Shown piece by piece: positions 1 to 11,913 of a DNA stretch of 64,000 nt. Numbering within the stretch: position 1 is the first letter of the stretch; each line of letters starts with the position of its first letter. Below the pieces are notes generated by a model. The model saw only the letters and a list, made by a program, of their open reading frames with translations, was not told where the DNA came from and searched no databases. Both the position numbers and the translations under genes were made by a program. The stretch covers positions 372,001 to 436,000 of the forward strand of contig VWND01000014.1 in the NCBI GenBank assembly GCA_009599575.1, written 5' to 3'. Source of the DNA: Blumeriella jaapii. Taxonomy: Eukaryota; Ascomycota; Leotiomycetes; Helotiales; Drepanopezizaceae.

Positions 1-319
1 GCTAATAAAATAATACAAAAAATCATATCACCACCTTTTTAAATTAACGATTTTTTTCTTATTAATTTTTTTTTTCTTTTTTTTTTTCGTTAAAACAGCT
101 TTTTCGTTCTACGAAAAACAGTTATATCAAAAACCGAAAAAAAGCTTTCGCCGCGATAGTCTTTCAGCTTAATATAATCGATAATTTAAACAAGCCATTT
201 TCTGAATTTTCCAAACGATTAATTCGAAAATAAATCTTTTAACCTATTGCTTATTTAATTTCCATTTGCTAAATTATTACACACGCTTTTAAACTGATTT
301 TCAGAAAAAAAGCAGTTGA

Positions 320-3300
320 AATGTTTTTAACTTTTTTATACGAAATCGACAAAATACTAAACGATTTTACGTATAACACTTTTTTCAAAACCCAATTTTA
401 CAGTTTTTTCGAACGTTTCAAAACGAACGAAATATCGATTTCGACTTTTTTAATCAGCTTAGCAAAGCTAACCTCGAATAAACTTTTTTTCGAATTTTTT
501 CCCCCGGAGTACAAAAACCTCGAACACGTGTTTTTTAAAGCCGCCAATAATAAGCTAGCCTTTTACCGGCACTACGATTACAAGATCGAGCTTATTATAA
601 ATAAAAAAAAACTGAAATATATTTTTTTATATAAAATATCGATTCCAAAGCTTAAAATTGTCAAAATCTATTTGTAAAATAATTTTAACAAAAGCTTTAT
701 TAAACCTTTTATCGTTTTTTTCGCTGCTCCAATGCTTTTCGCTAAAAACCCGACGGTTTATTGCGTTTTTATATCGATTATCGAGCTTTTAATAATATTA
801 TTCGTAAAAATCGCTATTTTCTTTTTTTTATCGATAAAACTTTTGCTCGTTTTTTAAAAATACGAATTTTTATAAAGCTCGATATTCGTTAAGCTTTTTA
901 TAAAATTCGAATAGATTCCGTTAATAAAAAACTAACGACGTTTCGTACGCGTTACGGCGTTTATAAACGCAAAATACTATTTTTTAGCCTTATTAATAAA
1001 TCCGCAATTTATTAACGCTATATAAACGACGTTTTTTTCGATTATTTAAACGATTTTTGCATTATATATTTAAATAATATTTTTATTTATTCGTTCGATT
1101 TTTTAAAATACGTTATATACGTTCGCAAAATACTCTAAAAGCTCGCTAACGCTAAATTACAAGCCGATATTCGAAAATCTGGATTTAACGTTATTCGGAC
1201 CCGTTATTTAAGTTTTATTATTTCGATTAAAAGCCTAAAAATAAATTTAGAAAAAATCTCCGTAATCGCTTATTAAAAGCCTTTTATTATTATAAAAAAT
1301 ATATAAAACGTTTTTAGTTTTTATAACTTTTACCGACGTTTTATTCGAAACTACGATATAATTGCAAAGCTTTTGATTTATTTAATCAAAGCTAACGTTT
1401 TTTTTAATTTCACTTCTGAATATCAGAAAAGTTTCGACCTTTTTATATTAGCTTTTATTACTGCATCAGTTTTATAATATTACAAGCAAGACTTTTTTTG
1501 TATATTAAAAACTAACGTTTTCGACGGCGTAATAGCTTTTGTACTTTCGCAATTTTATAATAACGATTGGCTTTTAATCGCTTATTTCAGCAAAATCATA
1601 GCTTTCGCAAAGCTAAACTACGTCGTATACGATAAAAAAATGCTCGCAATCGTAAGATTTTTAAGCAATTTTCGTATTAAACTAATTAATTTAATTTATT
1701 AAATTAAAATAATTATTAATTATAAAACCTTGGAATATTTTATAATTTTTAAACTTTTAAACGCTCGATAAGCACGTTAAGCCGAGCTTTTCGCCGATTA
1801 TAACTTTTTTATTACGTACAAATCAAATAAACACAATTTTTTAGCTAACGCATTAACACGTCGTACGAGCGAATTCGATCGCTAAAACTTTTTTAAACGC
1901 ATTTAGCGCCTGCAAACACTTTTTCGAGCCGATCAGATCGATCATCGCTTTTTGACTGAAAAACTTCGATTTTTTACGGCCTTCGAAACAGCTGTTTTTA
2001 TCGTTGAAATAGCTGATCTTTTTCTCGCATTTCGTATCGTTAATTAAATTTTCCACGCTAATCGTACAGCTAGCAGCCTGATAGCCTTCCGAAAAAAAAC
2101 TATACGAAACGCTACGAAAAAAAACGATAATAATATTCCGTTTCCGTATACATTTAAACGCGACCTGCTGCTATATTACGGTCGTTTGATAATTCTAAAC
2201 GTCGATTATTTCCGCCTGGCCTTTATACGAAAAATACACGACCAGATTTCCACCGCTTATTTCAGCGTTCGCAAAACTACGCAATTGCTTTCGGATTAAT
2301 ATTATTAGCAAAGTATAACAGCTTTCGTAAAATAATATTGTCGCAATTGCCACGCTTATCGAAAAAGTTTTGTTTTAAAAAATAAGCGCCCCGGCTTTTT
2401 TTAGCCTTTTTTTATTTTTAATTATTTTTAAAAATACGTTATAATAAACTTTTGCAATTTTAACAAAAACAAATACGATTATAATAACGTATTCGTAATA
2501 ATAAATCGCTTTTTTAAACAAGCTATTTCGATTTTTTGCTATAAAAATATCGACGCTCGAAGCTTCGCCAAATTATATATATTTCACGTATACAAATATT
2601 TTGGCTTTTTAAAAAGTATTATTAACGATCGTAATTTTTAATATTAATTTACCTTCTGGTCTGAATAAAACAAAATACTCGATACGCAATTAAAACTTTC
2701 GACAGCCGCTTATTTTAAAACCGATGGTCAGACCGAAATTTACAATTAATATCTGCAAACGCTTTCGACCTTTCGTAAATTTTTATTAAAACGATTGAAA
2801 CGAATTTTTTTTAATAATAAATTTCGCTTAAATAATTTTTTTTTACGAAAATCTAAATGGCTTTTCACCTTTTGAAATTATATACGATTATATTTTTTAT
2901 ATTAATTGAAACTGAAAGCTCGATATTTCCCTTTTTTTCAATTTTTTACACAAGCTAAACGCAAACGAAGCTCGTGCGTACGCTCGCCGTTATTACGACG
3001 TCTGAAACTTCGCCAAATCGCACTTTTAATAAATCTACGATAAAATAAAAAAAAATACGAATAAATTTCGCCGCGCGATCGATTTTAACGTCGGCGATTA
3101 CGTAAAGCTCGATATGCGTCCATTTCCGACCTTCCGGCCCTTTCGCAAGCTCGACAATTTTACAAACGGCCTTTTTAAAATTATAGCCAAAATTTTCGAT
3201 AACGTTTTCAAGCTAAATCTTTTTAATACTATAAACGTATATTCAGTTTTACGCTAATCGACTGCGTAAAGCAATTAACGACGCGCTTTTAAATTAAATT

Positions 3301-3420
3301 AATTTAATTCCTGAATTTATTAATATAATTAATAAGCTTAAATACGAAATCGAAAAATTAATCGCCTATCGAATACAGCGGAAAACCTTTTAATACAAAG
3401 CTTTTTAAATAGATTTAAAT
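320..3420 (+). pseudogene. Broken Gypsy pol: RT, RNase H, integrase and chromodomain-like tail
   Basis: Conceptual translation with stops shows the start of a Gypsy reverse transcriptase in the open stretch 321-677 (PEYKNLEHVF, then FYRHYDYKIELI, the region before the RT fingers). RNase H follows at about 1500-1770 (IAYFSKIIAFAKLNYVVYDK). An integrase core comes next at about 2000-2960. The tail at about 3120-3400 contains RPFRKLDNFTNGLFKI, typical of the region just before chromovirus chromodomains. The domain order RT-RH-IN is Ty3/Gypsy. No frame is intact. Boundaries are approximate because they come from reading remnants by eye. Confidence 0.8.
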
Positions 3421-3636
3421 AAAAATCTTACGTGATACCTCGCGTCTGATTTTATATATGCTTTTTTAAAAGTGCGCAACTTTTATTTAGCGCATAAAAA
3501 GCTTCCCGGTCCTTTTGCAAAACTTGTAGATTGGCTAAAAGCGTATTCCGAAGGTTTGGATTCGTACGATCATTTGGATAATAACGTACCAATAGATAAA
3601 AGCTCGAGGGCGCGCTTTTTTCGGACGGGGGAGTAG

Positions 3637-3903
3637 TATAACGATTCACTTTTTTGCTATTTCGCGTATCACCCCAGCAATTACGTATAGCTGCAAGCTC
3701 CCTGGTTTTCTGATAGGTCTCCTATCAATTATGAAAACTATCATATATATAAGGCTTTCTTTTTTTAGCAACTTTTGCCTTCTGCAGTTATTAATTCTAA
3801 ATGAATATTTTTATTACAGAACCAAAGGCTCGTTTCTTATACCATATAAACACGGCGACCAGTTGACTGATCTCCCAGCCCTCCGACTGATTAGATCGTT
3901 ACA
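3637..3903 (+). repeat. 3' LTR of the left chromovirus copy (267 bp)
   Basis: It starts TATAACGATT (TGTAACGATT after RIP) and ends GATCGTTACA, the expected TG..CA inverted ends. It matches, in reverse, the LTRs at 5442-5737 and 11619-11913. It is about 29 bp shorter because it has one copy, not two, of a short segment containing GCAGCTATACGTA. Its outer 70 bp (about 3830-3903) is almost free of RIP-type changes, while the inner part is heavily mutated. Confidence 0.88.
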
Positions 3904-5441
3904 ATTTCGCTACGACCCTAAATGCTAAAGCTTTTACAATTTATTAGCTTGTATTCGATACGTTCGTTGCAATTATTATAATAATCGAATATAAAACCAC
4001 GATAATCCGATTGGTTTTAATTGCAAAACAGTTTTATAATGCGCGAACTGTTATAAATTATACGCTGCGAATTATTTACGCTGCTTTGCGGTTTTTCGCC
4101 GCGTAAATAATAAAATGATACGATTAATTAAAAAAAAACTGAAAGTTGTTCGGCGATTAAAAAAAGCGGCTTATTCGATCGCGGTTATTTTTATTATTAA
4201 AACTTTTATTTTTTTAAATAATAATAATCCGGTTTTTAATAATACGGGCCGAAAAAAAAAACGCGAAAACGCCGTAACGGCATATAAGTAAAAAACCACC
4301 GCGCTTTTAATTATTATTTTCGCCGCGGCTATAACGCCGAACGTAACTTTTTCGGATCGTTTAATCCGGAATTCAGTTTTAAAATAATCGCTGAATATCT
4401 AGTATTTTGGTCGAAAAAACATATTCGATTTTCGACGACACGGCTTTCGTAGCTTTTTTTCGTAAAATATATTTTTTTTATTTCGTTAAAAGCAATCCAT
4501 CCGTTTTTATCGGATCAATTACGAAATAAATTTTAAGTTTTCGCAAACGAATTAAAAAAAATAAATATTAATATTAATACGTTTATTTTTTAATAATAAA
4601 ATACTTATATAAGCAACGCGAAAAATTTCGCAACCGAAAGTTTAAAACAGATTTTAATATTTGCTAAGCAAACGTTTAAAAAAAACAACCGAAGTATATT
4701 ACGCTTTTGCATTTATACGATATAAAACGTATAAACGTAATATGCGTGCAAAAACCTTAAAACGCTTCGAAAACTAAAATATAAAACTATCCGTTATACG
4801 ATTTGTATATATCGATCGATTTATAAAACGAAACCGAAAAGGAAATTTTCGAGCGAATACGTTTTAAAATGCTAATTTATATCCGAAAAAGCGCAAAGCT
4901 TAATTTATAACAACGACGATCAGTTAATAACAAAAACCTGTTTTAGCTAAACGTAAATATATATTTTATTTTTAACGTATATAAACAAAATCATATTTAA
5001 TAAATATTAAACTACGTAATATATTTCGAATTATTTTTCAATTGTATAATAAACGGCGATTTTAATATCCGATACGACACTTTTAAGCCGGGGTCGGATA
5101 CGGCAGAAAGTAAAAAACATTTCGCAAATTAGGCTGCTATTTCGAATATAAATTTCATCGGCGCCGTTAGCGAATTTATTTATAATAAAAAACACGTTCT
5201 GAATTTTATTTTTTCGAACGTATTTAATTCGATTATTACGATACGATACGATATATATAACAGCTTAGATTACGAAACTTAAATAACGACTTTTTTTAGC
5301 AAAAGGAAAATATTCGTAATTTAAATATATTATAAAATATCCGATTTAAAATTCGGCAAATTCGCAAATTTAATACGCGCAAAAATTAGCCGATTCGCGG
5401 ATTCCGCTATATTATTAACGCTAGAAAAGCTAGACGAATAC
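3904..5441 (+). mobile_element. LINE (Tad/I-type) remnant, upstream part
   Basis: This sequence lies between two chromovirus LTRs. The 5 bases before the right-hand LTR (AATAC, 5437-5441) are repeated after the far LTR at 11914-11918. The segment was therefore continuous with the LINE body at 11914-15130 before the chromovirus landed. It is AT-rich and full of stops. I could not place a convincing endonuclease motif in it, so its assignment to the LINE rests on position. Its own 5' end is not visible. Confidence 0.6.
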
Positions 5442-5737
5442 TGTGACGATCTAATCAGTCGGAGGGCTGGGAGATCAGTCAACTGGTCGCCGTGTTCATA
5501 TGATATAAAAAACGAGCCTTTGGTTTTGTAATAAAAATATTTATTTAAAATTAACAACTGCAAAAGGCAGAAATTGCTAAAAAAAAAAAAGTCTTATATA
5601 TATAATAGTTTCCATAGTTAATAGAAGACTTACCAGAAGACCAGAAAGCTTGCAGCTATACGTAGTTGCTGAGAAGCTTGCAGCTATACGTAGTTGCTGG
5701 GGTAATACGAGAGGTAGCAACAAAATAAATCGTTACA
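5442..5737 (-). repeat. 3' LTR of the complete chromovirus (296 bp)
   Basis: On the plus strand it begins TGTGACGATC and ends ATCGTTACA, giving TG..CA inverted ends. It contains a tandem duplication of a segment with GCAGCTATACGTAGTTGCTG near 5650-5700. The outer edge (5442-5500) is nearly free of RIP changes. The partner LTR is at 11619-11913. Confidence 0.9.
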
Positions 5738-5899
5738 CTATTTTCCCGTCCGAAAAAAGCGCGCCCTCGAGCTTTTATCTATTAGTACGTCGCTATTTAA
5801 ATAATCGTACGAATTCAAACTTTCGGAATACGCTTTTAGCCAATTTATAAGTTTTGCAGAAGGACCGGAAAGCTTTTTATACGCCAAATGAAAATCGCG

Positions 5900-8800
5900 T
5901 ATTTTTAAAAAAGCATATATAAAGTTAGACGCGGGGTATCACGTGAAATTTTTATTTAAATTTATTTAAAAAGCTTTGTACTAAAAGGTTTTTCGCTGTA
6001 TTCGATAAACGATTAATTTTTCGATTTCGTATTTAAATTTATTAATTATATTAATAAATTTAAAAGCTGAATTAATCTGATTTGAAAACGCGTCGTCAGC
6101 TGCTTTACGCAGTCGATTAGCGTGAAAAACTGGATGTACGTTTATAATATTAAAAAAGTTTAGTTTAAAAACGTTATCGAAAATTTTAGTTATAATTTTA
6201 AAAAGGCCGTTTGTAAAATTATCGAGCTTGCGGAAAGGCCGGAAAGTCGAAAATAAACGCATATCGAATTATACGTAATCGCTAACGTTAAAATCGATCG
6301 CGCGGCGAAACTTATTCGCACTTTTTTTTATTTTATCGTAAATTTGTTAAAAATACGATTTGGCGAAATTCTAAGCGTCGTAATGGCGGCGAGCGTACGC
6401 ACGAGCTTCGTTTGCGTTTAGCTTATATAAAAAATTGAAAAAAAAAAAATATCGAGCTTCTAGTTTTAATTAATATAGGAAGTATAATCGTGTATAATTT
6501 TAAAAAATAAAAGGCTATTTAAACTTTCGTAAAAAAGGATTATTTAAGCGAAATTTATTATTAAAAGAAATTCGCTCCAATCGTTTTAATAAAAATTTAC
6601 GAAGGGTCGAAAGCGTTTTTGCAAGTATTAATTATAAATTTCGGTCTGACCATCGGTTTTAAAATAAACGGCTGTCGAAAGCTTTAATTGCGTACCGAAT
6701 ATTTTGTTTAATTTAAATCAAAAAGTAGATTAATATTAAAGGCTACGATCGTTAATAATATGTCTTAAAAAGCTAAAATATTTGTATACGTAGAATATAT
6801 ATAATTTGGCGAAGCTTCGAGCGTCGATATTTTTGTAATAAAAAATCGAAATAATTTGCTTGGAAAAGCGATTTATTATTACGAATACGTTATCGTAATC
6901 GTGTTTATTTTTATTAAAATTGTAAAAATCTATTATAATATGTTTTTAAAAATAGTTAAAAATAAAAAAAAGCTGAAAAAAGCCGGAGCGTTTATTTTTT
7001 AAAACAAAACTTTTTCGATAAGCGTAGCAATTGCGATAATATTATTTTACGAAAGCTGTTATATCTCGCTAATAATATTAGTTCGAAAGCAATTGCGTAG
7101 TTTTGCGAACGCTAGGATAAACGATAAAAATCTGGTCGTATATTTTTCGTACAAAAGCCAAACGAAAATAATCGACGTTTAATATTATCAAGCGACCGTA
7201 ATATAACAGCAGATCGCGTTTAAATATATACGAAATATTATTATCGTCGTTTTTTTTCGTAGCGTTTCGTACAGCTTTTTTTCGAAAAACTATCAAACTG
7301 CTAGCTATACGATTAGCGTAAAAAATTTGGTCAACGATACGAAATACGGAAAAAAAATCAATTATTTCAACGATAAAAACAGCTGTTTCGAAAGCCGTGA
7401 AAAATCGAAGTTTTTTAGTCAAAAAGCGGTAATCGATTTAATCGGTTCGAAAAAAGGTTTGCAGGCGCTAAATACGTTTAAAAAAGTTTTAGCGATCGAA
7501 TTCGCTCGTACGACGTGTTAATACGTCAGTTAAAAAATTGTATTTATTTGATTTGTACGTAATAAAAAAGTTATAATCGGCGAAAAGCTCGGCTTAACGT
7601 GCTTATCGAGCGTTTAAAAGTTTAAAAATTATAAAATATTTCAAAGTTTTATAATTAATAATAATTTTAATCTGATAAATTAAGCTAATTAGTTTAATAC
7701 GAAAATTGCCTAGAAATCTTACGATTACGAATATTTTTTTATCGTATACGACGTAGTTTAGCTTTGCGAAAGCTATAGTTTTGCTGAAATAAGCGATTGA
7801 AAGCCAGTCGTTATTATAAAATTGCGAAAGCACAAAAGCTATTACGCCGTCGAAAGCGTTAGTTTTTAATATACAAAAAAAGTTTTGCCTATAATATTAT
7901 AGAACTGATGCAATAGTAAAAGCTAATATAAAAAAGTCGAAACTTTTTTAATATTCAAAAGTAAAATTGTAAAAAACGTTAGCTTGATCAAATAAATCAA
8001 AAGCTTTGCAATTATACCGTAGTTTCGAATAAAACGTCGGTAAAAATTATAAAAATCAAAAAAGTTTTATATACTTTTTATAATAATAAAAGGCTTTTAA
8101 TAGGCGATTACGGAGACTTTCTCTAGATTTATTTTTAGGCTTTTAATCGAAATAATAAAATCTAGATAACGGATCCGAATAACGTTAAATTTAAATTTTC
8201 GAATATCGGCCTGTAATTTAGCGTCAGCAAGCTTTTGAAATATTTTGCGAACGTATATAACGTGTTTCAGAAGGTCGGACGAATAAATAAAAATATCGTT
8301 TAAATATGCAATATAAAAATCGTTTAAATAATCGAAAAAAACGTCGTTTATATAACGTTAATAAATTGCGGATTTATTAATAAAACCAAAAGGTAGCATT
8401 TTGTATTTATAAGCGTCGTAACGCGTACGAAACGTCGTCAGTTTTTTATTAGCGGAATTTATTCGAATTCTATAAAAAGCTTAACGAATATCGAATTTCG
8501 TAAAAATTCGCGCTTTCGAAAAACGAGCAAAAGTCTTATCGATAAAAAAAAAAGAATAGCGATCCTTACGAATAATATTATTAAAAGCTTAATAATCGAT
8601 ACAAAAACGTAATAAACCGTCGAGTTTTTTAACGAAAAGTATTAAAACAACAAAAAAAGCGATAAAAGATTCGATAAAGCTTTTGTTAAAATTATTTTGC
8701 AAATAAATTTTAATAATTTCGAGTTTTAAAATCGATATTTTATATAAAAAAATATATTTCAGCTTTTTTTTATTTATAATAAGCTCGATTTTATAATCGT

Positions 8801-9065
8801 AGAGCCGGTAAAAGGCTAGCTCGTTATTAGCGGCTTTAGAAAATACGTGTTCGAAGTTTTTGTATTCCGAAAGGAAAAATTCGAAAAAAGATTTATTCGA
8901 AATTAGCTTTGCTAAGCTAATTGAAAAAGTCGAAATCGATATTTCGTTCGTTTTAAAATATTCGAAAAAACTATAAAATTAGGTTTTAAAAAAAGTGTTG
9001 TACGTAAAATCGTTTAGTATTTTATCGATTTCGTATAAAAAAATTAAAAACATTTTAATTGTTTT
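5900..9065 (-). pseudogene. Broken Gypsy pol: RT, RNase H, integrase, chromodomain-like tail
   Basis: Read on the minus strand, RT lies at about 9065-7990. The catalytic box is visible as AYLNDIFIYS near 8330, where one of the usual paired aspartates now reads asparagine, a RIP-type G-to-A change. RNase H lies at about 7850-7600 (IAYFSKTIAFAKLNYVVYDK) and integrase at about 7520-6400. The tail at 6262-5981 reads FRPFRKLDNFTNGLFKI, then NVHPVFHANRLRKAADD, then KFKYEIEKLIVYRIQRKTF, like the linker and chromodomain start of chromoviruses. Many in-frame stops make it non-functional. Confidence 0.82.
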
Positions 9066-9788
9066 TTTTCTGAAAATCAGTTTGAAAGCGTATGCAATAA
9101 TCTGGCAGATAGAAATTAAATAAGCAGTAGGTTAAGAAATTCGTTTTCGAACTGGTCGTTTAAAAGATTTAAAAAATGGCTTATTTGAATTATCGATTAT
9201 ATTAAGCTGAAAGGCTATCGCGGCGAAGGTTTTTCTTCGGTTTTTAATATAACTGTTTTTCGTAGAACGAAAAAGCTGTTTTAACGAAAAAAAAAAAAAA
9301 AAAAAAAAAATAATAAAAAAAAAATCGTTAGCCTGGAAAAATAATAATATAATTTCTTATATTATTTTATTAGCGTCGCTATTAAAATTGGCACCGCGAA
9401 TGAAATTCGATTTTTTCGCGCTTCGCACAGCGTCGTAGATTTGCTATAATTAATTAAAGTTTTTGTTACGTTTTACAGCGTCGTTTTAATAACGAAATTA
9501 AATTTTTCGGAAATGCAAATAAAAGATTTTAATATAACGAGCGTAAAAAGCTATGAAAAGATAAAACTTTGGCTAATAAAACTTGCGTTTATTACAGTTT
9601 AGTAAAACTTGGTATTCGGCTAATTAAACTTTTTTTAAAATTATATTATAATTTTCGAGGTTGATAAGTAAAAAAAAAATAAACGATTATATTCGATTGT
9701 TAATAATAAAATTAAAAAGCGTAAAATATGTAATTAAATAGCTACGAGTTTTATTATACTTTTTTATAAGAAAAAAAGCCGGGAAAAG

Positions 9789-9983
9789 TTAAATCAAAAG
9801 TTTTAAAAAAAAAGAAAAAGACTTAATTAGCGCCGAATCGATTAACGCATAACCGTTCGTTTTAAAATCGGCGAACGCTTTTATTTTGTACGAAAAGTTA
9901 TTTTTAATAAATATAACGAAAATTATTAATAAATCGCTATTAAAAAGCTTTCGAACGTTAAAATAACGTATATCGCGCAACAC
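9789..9983 (-). pseudogene. Gypsy retropepsin remnant
   Basis: A short open stretch contains KAFADFKTNGYALIDSAL, which resembles the D-S-G-A-T/N-G-x-A-F/L-I-D block of fungal Gypsy aspartic proteases. The catalytic D is followed by F-K where S-G is expected, so the active site is damaged. It lies upstream of RT in the minus-strand element, the normal place for the protease. Confidence 0.65.
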
Positions 9984-11618
9984 GCTTAAAAAAAAGCTTT
10001 GCTTAGGCCTGAGCGTTTTTCCGATTAGCGGAAAAGCCTTCGACTTTTTTGTATGCGTTTTAAAAATCGTTTAAAAAAGGGTTTTCATTTTTATTATTAT
10101 TATTAAAAAGCGAATTTTCGGCCGGTTCGACTTCGTTTACATTTATCAGCTTAAAAAAGCTTTTAAATAAAACCGAAAGTCGGCTCGTAAAAAATCGTGT
10201 AAATTAGCTTTTCTGAACTTTCTAATATAAAATTAAAAACGAACGTTATCGTTGGTCCGATCGAAAAAAAAAAACGCTAAAAGGGGCGTTTTGGCGTAGA
10301 AAAAAAGGAAAAACAGCAGAAAAAAAAAAAGTTTATAAAGCATTTAAACGATTTTCGTACGTACGATTGGATTCGTAATACGCTTTGGTTAAAAACCTAT
10401 TATTTTAATAAATAGTAAATTTAATTAAAAAGCGACTCGCGTATAAAATTCGTTTAGCCAATTGATTTTGTTTTTTTTATCGGACGGCGATAAGCCAATT
10501 TTTAAAAGTCGTTATGCGCGTTTATTTCAAATGCAGCTTTTTTTATAAACGCTTTGATATTTATCGCGAAAAGCGTTTCGAAGCTGTTTATTAATTCGTA
10601 TTTAAGCGTTTGCTGCGAAAATAGAAAATCGCAGATAAAATCGCTAAAAATCGTCGTGCGTATTTATTGCAAGCATTTTAAATTCGTTTTCGGCTTTTTA
10701 AACGTTTAAAAAATCGGCTAAGAAATCGGCGATCTTTTTTATTAATTTTTCGGAAAAAATAAAATCGGAACGGTTTAAAATACGCGGAATAAAAAACTTT
10801 TTTGCTACGCTTTCGGTTTAATCGAATATATAATTTTTACGTAATCGATCGTTAGCGAAATAATCGTAGTAAAATTCGAAATTGTCGAAAACTCTAGTTT
10901 TTTAATGGCGTGCTTTATAATTTTTACTATTTTTTAATTTAAACTTAAAATTCGGAACGCGTTTTATACAAGCTAATCGAGAATCAGCAAATAAATAAAA
11001 ATCATAGCGTTTAAAAAGCGCGCTAAGGTTTTGGCCGTTAAAAAAAGATTTAAAAAAAGTTCGCGAAAAGCGTAAAAGTTAATTTGCAACGTTTGTTAAT
11101 TAAAATAAAACGTTGCGAAAAAAAAGAAAAGCAACAGATTCGCGACTAGCAGAAACACGTTCGATAGATTTTACTAAACGTTTTAATTAAAAGGTTTGTC
11201 GCAGTCGTATAATTTCCAAAAATTATCGTTTACGCTTTTGCGCTTTTTTTAATTGATTTTGCAAAAGTTTTAACTAAACGCTTTTAGCGCTAAATTGCAA
11301 AAAAAAAATGGCAGGCGAAATAATTGATACTCTGCTTTTTTTTTTGTTTTTTTTTCCTCGGAGAAAAAACTGTTTTTTAAAAAAAAAAGCTTTTGAGAAA
11401 GGCTGCTTTTTCGCTGATTAAAAAAAGAAAAGTTAAAATATAATAGCAGAAGCTGAAAAGCTTTGCTGAAAAAGGGATCGTTAAACAAAAGCTATTTTTC
11501 GCAAAATACGGAAATAAGCCTTTTTACGACCGGTCGATCATTTTGATATAATTCGTAAAAAATTCGAAAGGAAAAATAATTTACGCCGTCGCTAGCGTAA
11601 AAAAAAAGTTGTTAATAA
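9984..11618 (-). pseudogene. Gag region of the complete chromovirus, unreadable
   Basis: This 1.6-kb interval lies between the 5' LTR (11619-11913) and the protease remnant, where gag must have been. RIP-type stops and runs of A and T leave only short open stretches, such as 11270-11488. No zinc knuckle could be read with confidence. Confidence 0.5.
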
Positions 11619-11913
11619 TATAACGATTTAATCAGTCGAAAAGCTGGGAAATCAATTAATTAGTCGCCGTATTTATATGATATAAAAAACAAGCTTTTGG
11701 TTCTGTAACAAAAATATTCATTTAGGATTAACAATTGCAAAAGGCAGAGGTTGCTAAAAGAAAAAAGCCTTATATATATAATAGTTTCCATAATTGATAG
11801 GAAACCCACCAGGAGACCAGGGAGCTTGCAGCTATACGTAGTTGCTGGGAAGCTTGCAGCTATACGTAATTGCTGGGGTGACACGAGAGGTGGCAACAGA
11901 GTGAATCGTCACA
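11619..11913 (-). repeat. 5' LTR of the complete chromovirus (295 bp)
   Basis: On the plus strand it runs from TATAACGATT (mutated TGTAACGATC) to GAATCGTCACA and is followed by the duplicated AATAC. Positions 11820-11913 are almost unmutated and GC-normal, in contrast to the inner half. It contains two tandem copies of the segment with GCAGCTATACGTA. Confidence 0.9.

Larger units (their letters stand above)
1..3903 (+). mobile_element. Ty3/Gypsy chromovirus copy, 5' end outside window, RIP-mutated
   Basis: This is the 3' part of an LTR retrotransposon read on the plus strand; its 5' LTR, gag and protease lie left of the window. Pol remains are followed by an LTR at 3637-3903. Reversed, the same sequence recurs at 5442 to about 9370, with matching peptide stretches around 1853-2056 and 7327-7521 (one is the reverse of the other in genome orientation). 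The two copies therefore form a large inverted repeat centred near 4687. Every frame is broken by stops that fit TGG-to-TAG/TAA and CAA/CGA-to-TAA/TGA changes, and the DNA is very AT-rich, as expected for RIP. The element is dead. Confidence 0.88.
5442..11913 (-). mobile_element. Complete Ty3/Gypsy chromovirus (6.47 kb), RIP-mutated, TSD AATAC
   Basis: The element is bounded by two direct LTRs (5442-5737 and 11619-11913) and flanked by a perfect 5-bp target duplication, AATAC (5437-5441 and 11914-11918). Reading on the minus strand, the order is 5' LTR at 11913, gag-like region, protease, RT, RNase H, integrase, chromodomain-like tail and 3' LTR ending at 5442. All frames carry RIP-type stops, so it cannot move. 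It is inserted in a LINE and faces the left copy at 1-3903. Confidence 0.93.

Noticed and set aside
321..677. 118-codon ORF as a host gene
   Set aside because: It is the start of a Gypsy reverse transcriptase; the same segment is present reversed near 9065-8700.
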